A stretch of DNA of 27,742 nucleotides from Stramenopiles sp. TOSAG23-2 (GCA_900128395.1 LT649411.1:1-27742); one strand, 5' to 3'. Shown: positions 8,986-19,056, counted from the first letter of the stretch. Made by a program: numbers and translations. Notes: generated by a model from the letters alone, not told the origin.

Positions 8986-9588
8986 ATGGCAGCGACAACA
9001 ACAGCAGCAAATATGATGCGGCGGTATTTGTTGCCAAAAGCAATCTTTTATTATGGACCAATGGCAGCGGGAAAAACATCGAGATTAATTCGTAAAGTAC
9101 AAGATATTCAAAATGTTATACCGGATATTGATGTCATGGCATATCGTCCTGAAGTCGATACACGCGCTCCTGATGGACAAATATTATCTCGTGATGGAAA
9201 TTTTATAGAGAATGTAAAACAATGTAGCGATTTTAAATTGATTGAACCTGTTGAAAATAGCATATTAGTTTTAGATGAAGCACATTTTTGTAAATTTGAT
9301 GAAATATCGGAACTATTTAATAAAGTCATTGAAACAAATAATTGTTCTTTTGTTTTAGCAGGTTTAGACCGCGATTTTCGTGGAGAACCATTTGGGCCAA
9401 TATTAGACATGATAGAACAAGCCAAGGAAAATATGATTGAGCATGAAGTTTATGCATTAAATGCAAATTGTTATATTTGTGGTGAACCAGCAGCATATTC
9501 AAAACGACTTGTATCAAATGATGATATTGTATTAGTTGGTGGTGATGATATATATCAACCAGTATGTAAAAAACATTTTTATTTGTAA
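8986..9588 (+). CDS. TK1: Thymidine kinase, TK1 (type II) family
   Basis: A 200-residue cytosolic-type thymidine kinase that phosphorylates thymidine with ATP in the dTTP salvage pathway. The P-loop is GPMAAGKT (24-31). Walker B is LVLDEAHF with the likely catalytic E98. The strong family block LAGLDRDFRGEPFG lies at 124-137. The zinc-binding lasso region has C162-x2-C165 and C194-x2-H197, around the QPVCKKHF ending. The substrate-loop segment YRPEVDTR, then ILSRDG, is also present. The ATG at 8986 is the first in frame; the open frame extends 87 bp upstream but without ATG. Length is close to bacterial and viral TK1 and shorter than the animal enzyme, with no long regulatory tail. It is convergent with the large LRR gene. 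Confidence 0.93.
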   Translation: MAATTTAANMMRRYLLPKAIFYYGPMAAGKTSRLIRKVQDIQNVIPDIDVMAYRPEVDTRAPDGQILSRDGNFIENVKQCSDFKLIEPVENSILVLDEAHFCKFDEISELFNKVIETNNCSFVLAGLDRDFRGEPFGPILDMIEQAKENMIEHEVYALNANCYICGEPAAYSKRLVSNDDIVLVGGDDIYQPVCKKHFYL

Positions 9589-9761
9589 AAAATATATAAC
9601 CATTTTGGCAAAAGGGAAAAAATGAAGTGTAGGGGAAGAGAGAGAGGTCTCGACTCTTCTGTCATTGCACAAATTTCATATACGTATGTGTATATATATA
9701 CATGAATATATTTATATATATATATACATGAATATATTTATATATATATAAAACAATTCAA
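9589..9761. repeat. Convergent 3' spacer with AT-rich tandem repeat
   Basis: A 173-bp spacer. At about 9690-9750 a unit TATATACATGAATATATT repeats in tandem within long AT dinucleotide runs. It presumably lies in overlapping 3' UTR sequence of two convergent genes. Confidence 0.65.
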
Positions 9762-12700
9762 TCACTGTGATAATTGCTTGAATACCATCCCTGAATTATC
9801 AAATTTTTGTACTCGTTTCCATCCCAGATCACCAACTAAGCATCGTTCTTGTAAAGCAGCTCGTGCTTCCCAATTTGGTGCACATCCTTTGTCTGCTCCA
9901 GAGTAATATTGCAAAGCAATTCTCCCTTTAAATGGTATACCTTTTGTTGTTTGGGATGGATCTTCATTTTCTTCTGTCCATCCAAGTGGTAATTCCCATC
10001 CTGCAAATGATTCATCATCCACCCTGGCTTCACGAATGTTCCAACGCCAATACTGTTCATCTTGCCAATTTTCACCATCTTCCTTGATAGCTAAGTATAC
10101 TAACATTTGTGCCATTTGTCTATCCTCATACATACCTAAATTTAAATTGAAATATCGATCTGGGAAAGACGGGTTAAATATTGCCAACCATCCTAAAGCT
10201 TTAATAGCTGCTTCCTCAACATCTGTTTCAAATTCTTCTAAAACGGTGTGAAAACGTTCAAGGTCCGCTAATCTACCAAATAATTTTTGCATCACTTGTA
10301 CACGCAATTCTGGGTATGTCGATGGAAATAATTTTACTGTCAATATCAATTGAGAACATGTTATATATGAATAACTAATTGTTTCATGAAACGGATAGAG
10401 TAATTTTTCTTTAATTCCTTCTATTTCTTTTTGCCTTTGTTTCTCTTCCTCTGTCATTGAAACTCGCTTGCTTAATTTAACATAATCCGTTAATGTCTTC
10501 TCCGCATCGTTGCTCACTTCTGGTTCTCCATCTTCCATTTTATTTTCTTCATCATGTTCTTCTTCTTCCTCATCATCACTATTGTCTTGATTTTCAGGTT
10601 GCATGTAATAATACAACCTCATAAATTGATCCAATGTTTCATCCAATGGTAATTTACCATCTCCAGCTTTTGATAACCCTTGTAAGTATTCACTGCAATC
10701 ATCTAAATGAGACAATAACTCTTCATGTTCATCGCATGCATCGTTAAAAACGCGCTCCATATATTCTATGGCTTTATTAGCATCAACCATGACGCCGTCA
10801 CTTGTGTCCAAGTCGTCAATACTAATTTCATTGTCACCCATCAATTTGTTGTAAATTTGAATCAAAAATGCAAATGCTTCTTGGGAAGTAAAAGTAGTCA
10901 TGCCTTCGTGTATATAGCTGGAAAGTGCAGATGCTAAGGTTCCGAACCAACGAATGAATGAATTTGCTTCTTGGTATAAATTTACATGTTCCATCAATAC
11001 CGCTTTTTCAAGAACATTTTCAGAACCTTCTTCTTCGGCTTCATCTATATAATCATCAATAACGTCGTGCATAGATACTTGGAATCGTTTCTCAAATAAC
11101 CCCCCCCCTTCTTTCAATTCCTCTCCATGTTCGTCTTCAATAATATTCCAATACTCCCTGGCACGATCATATATGCAATGTATCAATTTCACTATTTTTT
11201 TCACATCCACATTTTTTTCTTCTTCTTCTGTATGCAATTTCCTCTTTTGTTCAGCAATTTGTAAAGCACGTCTTCGTCCAATTTTCCCTCGAATAATTCT
11301 TCCAATTTTAAAAGCAGCCCATTCTTCATCGCTCAGGATACCAAGATCTCGTAATATTCTTTGATATTGCTTGTGACTGCAAGTTTTTGTTTTTTTATCG
11401 GTTGTCTGTTTTCGTGGTTGGGTATAATCAAATACTAATAATCCACGAGTTGGGATTTCTTTTTGAAATAATTTTGCAAGCGGCCTTTGTGGTGGAATAA
11501 TAGGGACCTCGTTATATACAACATTTCTAAAATTTTGATAATCACCATATTGTGAAATATCTCTACGTTTGCAAACTTCTATTTCTTTTGAATATTTTAT
11601 GTCTAATTCATTGATCTCTAATAATTTTTCTAAAATGACCCTATCGTATTTCTTTGCCAAATCTAATTGATAGTGATCTCCTGGATTATCTGCGATAAAA
11701 TAATACAATTGCCCGATAACTGCTTTGACCTCTTTTAGGATTTTATTATCTAAATCTGTATAAAAGAAATGCAAGTTCTCTGGATCAACTACGCGCTGCG
11801 TTAACTCGATAACAGCGCCGACTTTTAAATCCATTTTTTTAGTCGGGATTGCGGTTTGAATTCGAATTAGTTGTTCGCAGGTAAAATACATATCGCAACA
11901 TGTTAATTCGATCATTACCATTTTTTCACGGTCGCTAGCAGCTTCATTCAAGATAACGTCTAATAAATTGTCTAATGCACGTGGCTTCAAGGCATTTCCC
12001 AACGATGGCCTGCACGGTACATAGTCTACATCAAACGTAATGACCCCTTCTTCGTATCCACCCCAATCTTCGCCATTGACTTGCAATTGTCCAATACTTG
12101 TTCCTTTCTCTTTCGTGCTAAGGACCTTACGATAAACTTCTAATGGTTTTGTATGTATTCCTACTTCAGGCGAATATTGGACATTTATTAATGATACACC
12201 TCCATGTCGGTTTGCTTTTCTAATTATGTCACATAACACTGCTTGTTCATATGGATTGTTCGTTAATACAAATTCATAACTACTTTGTAACTCGTTTGGA
12301 TCAAAAGAATTGCCATCATGTACTTCCATATTAATATTCTTCATGGAAAGTTTAGTATCTTCCTCCCCATTACCATACAACCTCAACATAGATCGCGTGC
12401 CATTTAAACCTAATGGATTTTCATCTAATATTAAATCTAATAAACTTTCGTTATCATCTAAACCATTTGCTAATACAATAGTAGGTCTTGAATTGATTTT
12501 ATTTGCTGTAAGATCTAAATATTCTAAACATTTATTTGTTTCTAAAGAATCTGCTAAAAACTCAGTTCCTTTGTCATAGAAAGCATTGTATCCTAAATTT
12601 AACCATTTCAATGTATCATTTTTTCCAATGGCTTTACCAATTGCAACAGCGCCATCATCCCGAATATAATTCCATGATATATCTAACATTCGTAACGACG

Positions 12701-14132
12701 TATTTTCTTCTAACATTTCACCAATTGATATCCCACCTTTTTGTTCAATTTTATTTCCAGAAAGATTTAAATCCGTTATTGAATTATTTGATTTTAAAGT
12801 ATGGCATATTAATTTCGCTTGTCGACATCGTATATCTGTTCCTTGCAAATGCAATACTGTTAACGTATTTAATTTTTGGAGTTTTAATGCCAGTGCTTTT
12901 ATGGTGTGATGGTTCACTTTATTTTTTCCTGCGTATATTTTTTCAACGCCTTGTTCCGGCTTTATATTTGAAAACAATGTTACAAGACTTTGAGCATTTA
13001 ATCTATTGTTTTCGACATTGATTTCAACTACCTTTTTCATGACTTTTAAGCAATTTCCTACTTTTCTAGCGCGTACATCACCTAAACCGTAATGTGGCAA
13101 TACGATAGAAGTAGGATTACGTGATGACTTCATAAATAAACGTTCCGGCAATGGTTTTGGTTTTGGTAATTTACCAATTACACTATCGACATATTGAAAT
13201 TCTTCATTATCAGCCCGAGCTTGCAATTCATCTTCGTAATGATGTTTCTCTAATCTAGTTTCGTGAGTCAAATAATATCGTGGACTTTTCTTAATTTTTG
13301 GAACAGTATGTACATATTTAATTTTTCGTTTATAATGTTTATGAATTCTATCATGATCAGCGTGAAACATCGAGGAATGTACATATTTTAAATCTGGGTT
13401 TAAGTCCAGAAATTCTTCGGTTCCATCGTCTAGCTCTACGTCTTCAAATTTATTTAATGCTTTTATTGAATCCATATCATGATGATTAACTTCAACGGGT
13501 GGTAAATATCCATAATTTGGTGCTGTTTTATCCTCTTGTTTCATACGGTCAACAACGTCTTGAAAAAATTCATTTTTTACATCTTCCTTTAGTTTAATTA
13601 TTGTCGCTTCTTTTTCCACATTCATGTCGTTGAATCCTGTATCGTCATCCAATTTTTGCCTACTAAGCCGTTCTAAAGACCTTGCCATTTTTATTTCCTT
13701 ATCTATTTCCATTCGTTTAAGCGCAGCAAAATATTTATCCCGATCTGATTTTGTACCATGTTTAGGCTTAATATGACCAGCTGAAAAACTACCTTTTGTT
13801 GGTAGTGGCATTGGTCCAATCCATCTATCCCAGTAACTACCATCTCCATCGCCAAATCTAGATGCTGCGCCAGGCCTTTTGGCTGGATTTAAAAATGAAT
13901 TATTTCCCCCTCTAACCTCTGTTGCAATGAAGTGGTTTCTGGCTTTAATAAAGTCTTTTTTTCTTGCTTCATTCTCTGCAGTATTTTGATATCGTTCTAT
14001 AACTACGGTTGGGTCACTATTATCATCTAATTTGCCAGTTATATCTTCCTTCGTTAGTTCTTTCGGTGGTGGGGATGGCACTGATTCTAAATCATCATTA
14101 TCCTCAGCATTACTTTCTTCAACATCACTCAT
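9762..14132 (-). CDS. Large leucine-rich-repeat protein with basic helix and acidic regions
   Basis: An intronless 1456-residue protein. The N-terminal 60 residues are acidic. Residues of about 370-585 form RNase-inhibitor-like leucine-rich repeats (LHLQGTDI, LNLSGNKI, LDISWNYI, LNLGYNAF, LDLTANKI, about 28 residues apart), a fold for protein binding. Around 941-965 a basic helix (FKIGRIIRGKIGRRRALQ) resembles an IQ or calmodulin-binding segment, though it is not a textbook IQ motif. An acidic tract rich in D and E lies near 1182-1205. The last 130 residues are rich in tryptophan (DEQYWRWN, ELPLGW). There is no signal peptide or membrane segment, so it is probably cytosolic. Large LRR proteins of this sort occur in flagellated protists, but I cannot assign a role. 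A run of nine G in the coding strand (at 11100-11108) encodes three glycines. Confidence 0.9.
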   Translation of the reverse strand: MSDVEESNAEDNDDLESVPSPPPKELTKEDITGKLDDNSDPTVVIERYQNTAENEARKKDFIKARNHFIATEVRGGNNSFLNPAKRPGAASRFGDGDGSYWDRWIGPMPLPTKGSFSAGHIKPKHGTKSDRDKYFAALKRMEIDKEIKMARSLERLSRQKLDDDTGFNDMNVEKEATIIKLKEDVKNEFFQDVVDRMKQEDKTAPNYGYLPPVEVNHHDMDSIKALNKFEDVELDDGTEEFLDLNPDLKYVHSSMFHADHDRIHKHYKRKIKYVHTVPKIKKSPRYYLTHETRLEKHHYEDELQARADNEEFQYVDSVIGKLPKPKPLPERLFMKSSRNPTSIVLPHYGLGDVRARKVGNCLKVMKKVVEINVENNRLNAQSLVTLFSNIKPEQGVEKIYAGKNKVNHHTIKALALKLQKLNTLTVLHLQGTDIRCRQAKLICHTLKSNNSITDLNLSGNKIEQKGGISIGEMLEENTSLRMLDISWNYIRDDGAVAIGKAIGKNDTLKWLNLGYNAFYDKGTEFLADSLETNKCLEYLDLTANKINSRPTIVLANGLDDNESLLDLILDENPLGLNGTRSMLRLYGNGEEDTKLSMKNINMEVHDGNSFDPNELQSSYEFVLTNNPYEQAVLCDIIRKANRHGGVSLINVQYSPEVGIHTKPLEVYRKVLSTKEKGTSIGQLQVNGEDWGGYEEGVITFDVDYVPCRPSLGNALKPRALDNLLDVILNEAASDREKMVMIELTCCDMYFTCEQLIRIQTAIPTKKMDLKVGAVIELTQRVVDPENLHFFYTDLDNKILKEVKAVIGQLYYFIADNPGDHYQLDLAKKYDRVILEKLLEINELDIKYSKEIEVCKRRDISQYGDYQNFRNVVYNEVPIIPPQRPLAKLFQKEIPTRGLLVFDYTQPRKQTTDKKTKTCSHKQYQRILRDLGILSDEEWAAFKIGRIIRGKIGRRRALQIAEQKRKLHTEEEEKNVDVKKIVKLIHCIYDRAREYWNIIEDEHGEELKEGGGLFEKRFQVSMHDVIDDYIDEAEEEGSENVLEKAVLMEHVNLYQEANSFIRWFGTLASALSSYIHEGMTTFTSQEAFAFLIQIYNKLMGDNEISIDDLDTSDGVMVDANKAIEYMERVFNDACDEHEELLSHLDDCSEYLQGLSKAGDGKLPLDETLDQFMRLYYYMQPENQDNSDDEEEEEHDEENKMEDGEPEVSNDAEKTLTDYVKLSKRVSMTEEEKQRQKEIEGIKEKLLYPFHETISYSYITCSQLILTVKLFPSTYPELRVQVMQKLFGRLADLERFHTVLEEFETDVEEAAIKALGWLAIFNPSFPDRYFNLNLGMYEDRQMAQMLVYLAIKEDGENWQDEQYWRWNIREARVDDESFAGWELPLGWTEENEDPSQTTKGIPFKGRIALQYYSGADKGCAPNWEARAALQERCLVGDLGWKRVQKFDNSGMVFKQLSQ

Positions 14133-14620
14133 GTTTCGTTTAATTAAAATATTATGTTTTACAGTATATGTGTGTATAAATATGTATATAGTATGTATTG
14201 ATTTTGTTATTACAAATAATATAAATATAAGTAGTCTATGTATTTACGTGTTTATTTATTTAACGTATAATAATAATTAATTGCAATAAGTAATCTTCTT
14301 TGACGCTTATTTTTATAATATCAACGAAATTTAACGAAATTAAAATGTATGAACAAGGCATAAATGGAATTAATTTTGTAGATAGCATTATTTCGGGTAC
14401 GTGTAGTAAAAACAAGTATTATGAGTCAATAGTTAGTATAAACCTTCAACGAGATAATAATAAACCTATACAAAAAAAAAGGCTGGGTGTCGGAGGAGGA
14501 AGCTTAGACAAAAGTAGGTGCACAGCATTCTTATACCTCGATATTAAACAGCACTACACATCAGGACGTAGATCACAAAAGCAGATACATGTGCGGACAA
14601 CTATGTAGACCCAATGGGCA

Positions 14621-14913
14621 GTGGAAAACGAAATAGATAGGTATAATCCCAATATTCTTGTACTCAGAGTCTAGTGTCCCAGTCCGTGTACCACTTGTTT
14701 CTGTTACCACAGCACACCATCGCTTAAATAATAAGAACATATCATTAAGTGGGACACGCCCTTGTGTCCATGCTAATTTTAAAATAAATAGTAGGCACAT
14801 ATCAAGGTGGGTGGTACACGCCCTTGTGTGCATGTTAAAATAGCATGAACACAAGGGCGTGTCCCACTTTTTTTCGAAAATGTTGGGACACCAAAACCGG
14901 TGGAAAACGAAAT
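14621..14913. repeat. Fold-back repeat element
   Basis: The ends carry the same 14-mer, GTGGAAAACGAAAT, in direct orientation (14621-14634 and 14900-14913). Inside, a 27-nt arm at 14748-14774 is an almost exact inverted match of 14842-14868, with GGGACACGCCCTTGTGT as its core. A third, direct copy of the core lies between them at 14811-14834. The structure resembles a small non-autonomous inverted-repeat or fold-back element. No transposase is present. Confidence 0.7.
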
Positions 14914-15387
14914 CTAGTACAAAAAAAAGTAATTTAAAAGTAGTAAAAAAACCTATCAAACACAATGCCAAAAATCATTTTTGATTTTGACACCACGGAT
15001 TTCAGTATACTAAACACTAGTAAATTAACCTATTATAAATTGCCCATCTTTATCTAGTTACAATGAGGGTTTCTATTTCCAGTAAAATGCGGAGATTTTT
15101 AGATTATTTAGCATTGGAATAGCATGAGTACGAGAAAAAATAATGAAGTTTGCAGTAGTATTTCCATACTAGCGTTTTGCTTTATTGCAGTTTTCTCAAA
15201 TTCAAATACCATATTGAAATTTGAACCCAAAAATTAAAAGGATAAAAATATATATATATTTTAAATTAATTATGTTGTATTTCAAATTATATTGCTCCAT
15301 ACTCTCAAGAAATACTTCATACCTCTGGAACATTACAACCATAATATCAAAAATGCGCAGCAGTGATATTCTTTATTACTTGAACCC

Positions 15388-15670
15388 CTACTCATTTAAA
15401 TTATTACGTGCTTCTAATATGGCATCAATAGCAGCTTTTTTACGTTTTGTTCCACGGCTATAAACTATTTTGGTTGCAGGTATGTCCCCTTTCTTTTTTA
15501 AAAAGTCTACGTATTCAGATGCTTCCCGACGGCTAAGATTGTTAATGTCATTAACATCTATTGGCCAATCCTTTTTGGAATTGTCAACATTAACCTGTCC
15601 TTTTAAGGGTTTTTCCAAATATCGTGTAAATATGTTAATATGCAATGGTGCACGTAGTTGTAATTTTCTA
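15388..15670 (-). pseudogene. Decayed coding fragment
   Basis: A minus-strand frame is open from about 15670 to the stop at 15388, without an ATG near its start. The C-terminal part is strongly protein-like: LSRREASEYVDFLKKKGDIP, then a basic TKRKKAAIDAILEARNN. The first half includes LHINIFTRYLEKPLKGQV. An in-frame stop lies just upstream at about 15674. I do not recognise the family. It may be the last piece of a transposon or viral-like gene, or an exon of an unseen gene. Confidence 0.35.
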
Positions 15671-16239
15671 TTTATTCATTTTTTTTTCAAAAAACTGAAA
15701 AAATTGATCATCGTTTTCAATTTTACCAAAAATCTATAAAATCGGATATTTTATTTGAATGATTCTTTCAACAATGGATTTTTTGTAACAATGTAAGATT
15801 ACAAGGCAATTACTACAGTGAAAAATGATAAATTTTAAGTGTTTTTGAGTAAAAAAACACAAAATTTCATAAATACAAAAACATTAAACGATGCTATTTA
15901 CATGCTAATTTTCTTCTTTTTTCTCTTTTTTCCTTTCCTCTTTTTCTTTCCCCTTATTTCGTTTTCCACACGCCTTCGGCGTGTCTCCTTTCCCCTTTTC
16001 CACATATAATGCAGCCCCTATGTCAAAATCGTCGTTTTTGAAAAACACATGATGTGCTGAGCTTAAGCTGTGGCTGACCAGCTGATGACAAGCGCTAAAG
16101 TTAAAGTGGTGCAGACAAAAATAATAAAATGAATTTTATATCATCCCTAAACACAATGTATAGACGAATATAAACGAGGAACAATACAGAACAATAAGAT
16201 AACAAAAATAAAACATTGTAACAGGTATAGGAAACAAAG

Positions 16240-16881
16240 ATGGGTAGAAGAAGAAAGAAACAAAAGAAAGTTGTTACGAAGAAAAAGGTATTTTTAGCTA
16301 CGAAATTTCGTTGTCCTTTTTGTAATCATGATGGTTCGGTCGAATGTAAAATGTAAGTAAAAATTATTTTATATCTATATATATATTCTCGCACACAATA
16401 TGATAGCTGGCTTAATGTATATTAATCTTTAAATCAGAGAACACGTGTGCAATATTAACGAGTACGCTTATGGGTGGGTTGACTTCAATAAACAACCTGA
16501 AGATCAATCCAATGGTGTCTCAACATATAATTTTCGTTTTGTTTTTATACGAATGATTTTTATTGTTTTTTTTTTTTTAAATATTCCAAAAACTATACTA
16601 ATATTTCTAAATCTTTTTTAACTAACTGTTTTACTTTTATTTTGAAAAAAATATATAGGGATAGGAAGAATAAAACAGCAACTTTGAAATGTAGAATATG
16701 TGCACAAGGTTTTGAATTAAGTCCTATTAATTATCTTATGCAACCAATAGATGTATTTTGTTCATGGATTGATGAACTGGAAGAATCACAACGTGGTGGT
16801 GCAGGTATTAATGCGGATACTAGTGAAGACGATGATGATGATTTAATAGGAACACATGGAAGAACAGATATACTTGCATAA
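16240..16881 (+). CDS. ELOF1: Transcription elongation factor 1 (ELOF1/Elf1)
   Basis: Two exons, 16240-16352 and 16659-16881, give 111 residues. The intron (306 bp) has donor AT|GTAAGT and acceptor ATATATAG, with an ACTAAC branch-like site at 16621-16626. The protein is the small zinc-ribbon factor that travels with RNA polymerase II and helps elongation through chromatin and transcription-coupled repair. It starts MGRRRKKQKK, the usual basic tail that contacts nucleosomal DNA. The zinc ribbon uses C25, C28, C49 and C52 (CPFCNH and CRIC). The family block PIDVFCSWIDELEE is complete. After residue 85 there is an extra acidic tail (a run of D at about 95-99) absent from the short animal form but common in other eukaryotes. 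The intron falls between the two zinc knuckles. Confidence 0.95.
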
Positions 16882-17704
16882 TATATAAATATATACTTGT
16901 ATATATCGGTACATCATATAATATCAGAAATTTCATGGAAATAACATTGGTGGTGGATTGAATTGAATTTTAAATATGATTCATAATCTTTGTTGTCAAT
17001 TGGTGATGTAGAAATTCGTTTAAAATAATGCACAGTGGTGTACTGGATTACCACCAACTTTCTTCATTTTTAAATATATATTCATATCATACTAATAATT
17101 ATTAAAGCTTATTTATTTTCTATATTGTTGTCATAAATTTGTATCTCGTTAGCACTGAATAGCATTAATATATCGTCTAGGACCTATAGATTAAGCCGCA
17201 CCATCATATAAATTTGTTCTGTCCTTTCGTACACATCTCGTCGCTGTCTAATTAATTTTCTATCTGTTATGTCTGTTTTTCCTGAGTGGTTCGTGTAGCA
17301 TGCGAATATCATTATAGGGCAACGAAATACACATCATCTATTCCATAGGCATGAAATTTGCATTTTTTATTTCTATTTTTATATTTATATGCACATATAT
17401 ATTAATATATCCGGGAGTAAAAGAAATTTAGATAATATATATGTGAGTAAAAGAAAATTATATATATACATGTGCAGATCACGGATTATTACTTGTATAT
17501 ATATATATATATATAAATGGACTTAATAATATATACCAATTTATATCATACCATTTGTACCACATTCTAAAATATTATATATAAAGGTATAGGATACAAT
17601 TACATACCATTTGTACCACATTCTGAAATATTATATATAAAGGTATAGGATACAATTACATTTCATTTTAAAACAAATTCGTATATATATACTACAAAAA
17701 CAAA
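16882..17704. other. Intergenic spacer between two plus-strand genes
   Basis: It holds the ELOF1 3' UTR and the promoter of the orphan gene. It is AT-rich with several AT dinucleotide runs (for example about 17496-17515). The only clear structure is the 56-bp tandem duplication at 17547-17658. A less AT-biased stretch at about 17140-17340 was examined for tRNA or snRNA features and none were found. Confidence 0.55.
17547..17658. repeat. Recent 56-bp tandem duplication upstream of the orphan gene
   Basis: Units 17547-17602 and 17603-17658 differ at a single position (CTAAAATA versus CTGAAATA). The second unit ends 46 bp before the start codon at 17705, so the duplicated segment falls in the promoter or 5' UTR. 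Confidence 0.9.
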
Positions 17705-18610
17705 ATGGCATTGGCAATATCACCAATCAAAACACCCGCTAATTCGAAAATAATACATCCAAAATTTTCACCAAAGTCTTTTGAAAATATATTATCAATT
17801 GGAACTGGTCATGGTGAACAATTAATGCGTGCAGGTAGAAAAGGTTTTGCACGATCAAGATCAGACATGCATTTACCAAATAGACTTGGCAATAAAAACA
17901 AACATATATATGCAAAAAACATTTTAAATGTGAATCAACCTCCTACAAGAAGTTTAGGAAAGCGAGTGACAGATGTAACAAAAGGTGGTACTAACGATAG
18001 TGTTGATCAATTGTTTTATTCATCACAATCATCCCCTTCATTACATCATCCGATACAACAACAACAACCTCAAATAAATGATGGAAAAGGTAAATTTGCA
18101 TATTCATCTGATAAATACTACAATAAAAATCATTTTAAACGGAAAGATTCTTTTCAAAAATCATGTTTACATAATATAGCATCCAGGGAACCGAATCGTG
18201 CGTTTTTTAAGCATGATTATGCAACATCAAAACACAATAATATGGCAAAACGAGGTTTGCGTAATTTTGACAAATTAGGTTTTGGCGAGTCCTACGTCTC
18301 AAAATATGATAGAAAATATGAATTGACATGTCAAGATGTTATATTTATGAAAAATGTCGATCGAAGCAGTGATTATCCAAAAAAGAAACGATGGGATCCA
18401 AATGAGGAAGGAAAGAAATTTTATTTACCAAGTAACGATGTCTTGCAAACCGATGCATATGCAGGCAAAATGTGGATGATGGGAGGGCAAGGCAATAAAT
18501 TAAGCAGAAGTGATGGAATTGATATGTCCCTTGGATTAATCACAACTCCAAATGATTTAAAAAATTTAAAAGTTAAACGTCAAACTTTAATGCCAACTCG
18601 GAAACGGTGA
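17705..18610 (+). CDS. Basic, low-complexity protein of unknown function
   Basis: A 301-residue protein that I do not recognise. It starts at the first ATG (17705), follows an AT-rich leader and ends in TGA. It is rich in K, R, N, S and G, has a glutamine-rich patch near 115-125, and has no signal peptide or hydrophobic segment. More ordered-looking stretches are SFENILSIGTGHGEQLMRAG (25-45), LTCQDVIFMKNV (about 205-220) and KKRWDPNEEGKKFYLP (about 225-245). The C terminus is basic (LMPTRKR). It is probably an intrinsically disordered nuclear or cytoskeletal protein, but this is inference. Codon use looks like that of its neighbours, so it is likely a real gene. It is convergent with the zinc-ribbon/WW gene. 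Confidence 0.75.
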   Translation: MALAISPIKTPANSKIIHPKFSPKSFENILSIGTGHGEQLMRAGRKGFARSRSDMHLPNRLGNKNKHIYAKNILNVNQPPTRSLGKRVTDVTKGGTNDSVDQLFYSSQSSPSLHHPIQQQQPQINDGKGKFAYSSDKYYNKNHFKRKDSFQKSCLHNIASREPNRAFFKHDYATSKHNNMAKRGLRNFDKLGFGESYVSKYDRKYELTCQDVIFMKNVDRSSDYPKKKRWDPNEEGKKFYLPSNDVLQTDAYAGKMWMMGGQGNKLSRSDGIDMSLGLITTPNDLKNLKVKRQTLMPTRKR

Positions 18611-18892
18611 AGAGAGAGCGGGGGATTTATTTAAAAAATTATTAAAATAAATATTTGTATGGCATAACAGAGAGAAAAAGATTTATTTTTTGTTACGAAA
18701 GTAAAATACTCTTCATCTGATTTAAAAACATTACATACGAATCGTATCTCATGTTAATCACAATATCAAATATCTGAGTGCATATATATGATTTTACTAA
18801 AAAATTTATGAAAATATTGTTTTATAGTTTTTGATTAAATGTGTGTGCGTGTAGTGTACATATTTTAAAATCAAACACATAATACACCGTGT

Positions 18893-18930
<38 letters not shown>

Positions 18931-19056
18931 CTTCGTCGCATCATACACATTTTAAAATCAATTTTCTTTTATTATTTCAAAAATATTATTTCTGTACAAC
19001 ACACTTTTCTTATTATTAAATATATATAATGTCGATTATCCTTTCTTTTTCCTCAT
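18611..19056. other. Convergent 3' spacer with CA microsatellite
   Basis: A 446-bp spacer between two stop codons. A pure CA run occupies 18896-18929. Just before it are GT-rich stretches (18840-18856) that could pair with the CA run in a transcript. No gene is seen. Confidence 0.65.

Larger units (their letters stand above)
14133..16239. other. Long divergent spacer with mobile-element remnants
   Basis: A 2.1-kb region between the LRR gene and ELOF1. It contains a fold-back repeat block (14621-14913), a decayed minus-strand coding fragment (15388-15670), a small perfect palindrome at about 15969-15985 (ACACGCC-TTC-GGCGTGT) next to a long pyrimidine-rich stretch (about 15907-16010), and AT-rich filler. 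The open frame at 14300-14608 has no protein-like features. No complete gene is supported. Confidence 0.6.

Noticed and set aside
14300-14608. 102-codon plus-strand frame
   Set aside because: It lies in the repeat-rich spacer, has no family features and a poor start context; it partly overlaps the repeat block.
14573-14971. 132-codon minus-strand frame
   Set aside because: It is produced by the fold-back repeat, whose copies give repeated peptide pieces; no protein family is seen.
16439-16560. Open protein-like stretch inside the ELOF1 intron (reads HVCNINEYAYGWVDFNKQ)
   Set aside because: It is not in frame with exon 2, and ELOF1 is complete without it. I cannot exclude an alternative exon, but nothing supports one.
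17140-17340. tRNA or snRNA in the less AT-biased stretch after ELOF1
   Set aside because: No cloverleaf, no TTCGA-type T-loop and no recognisable spliceosomal RNA start.
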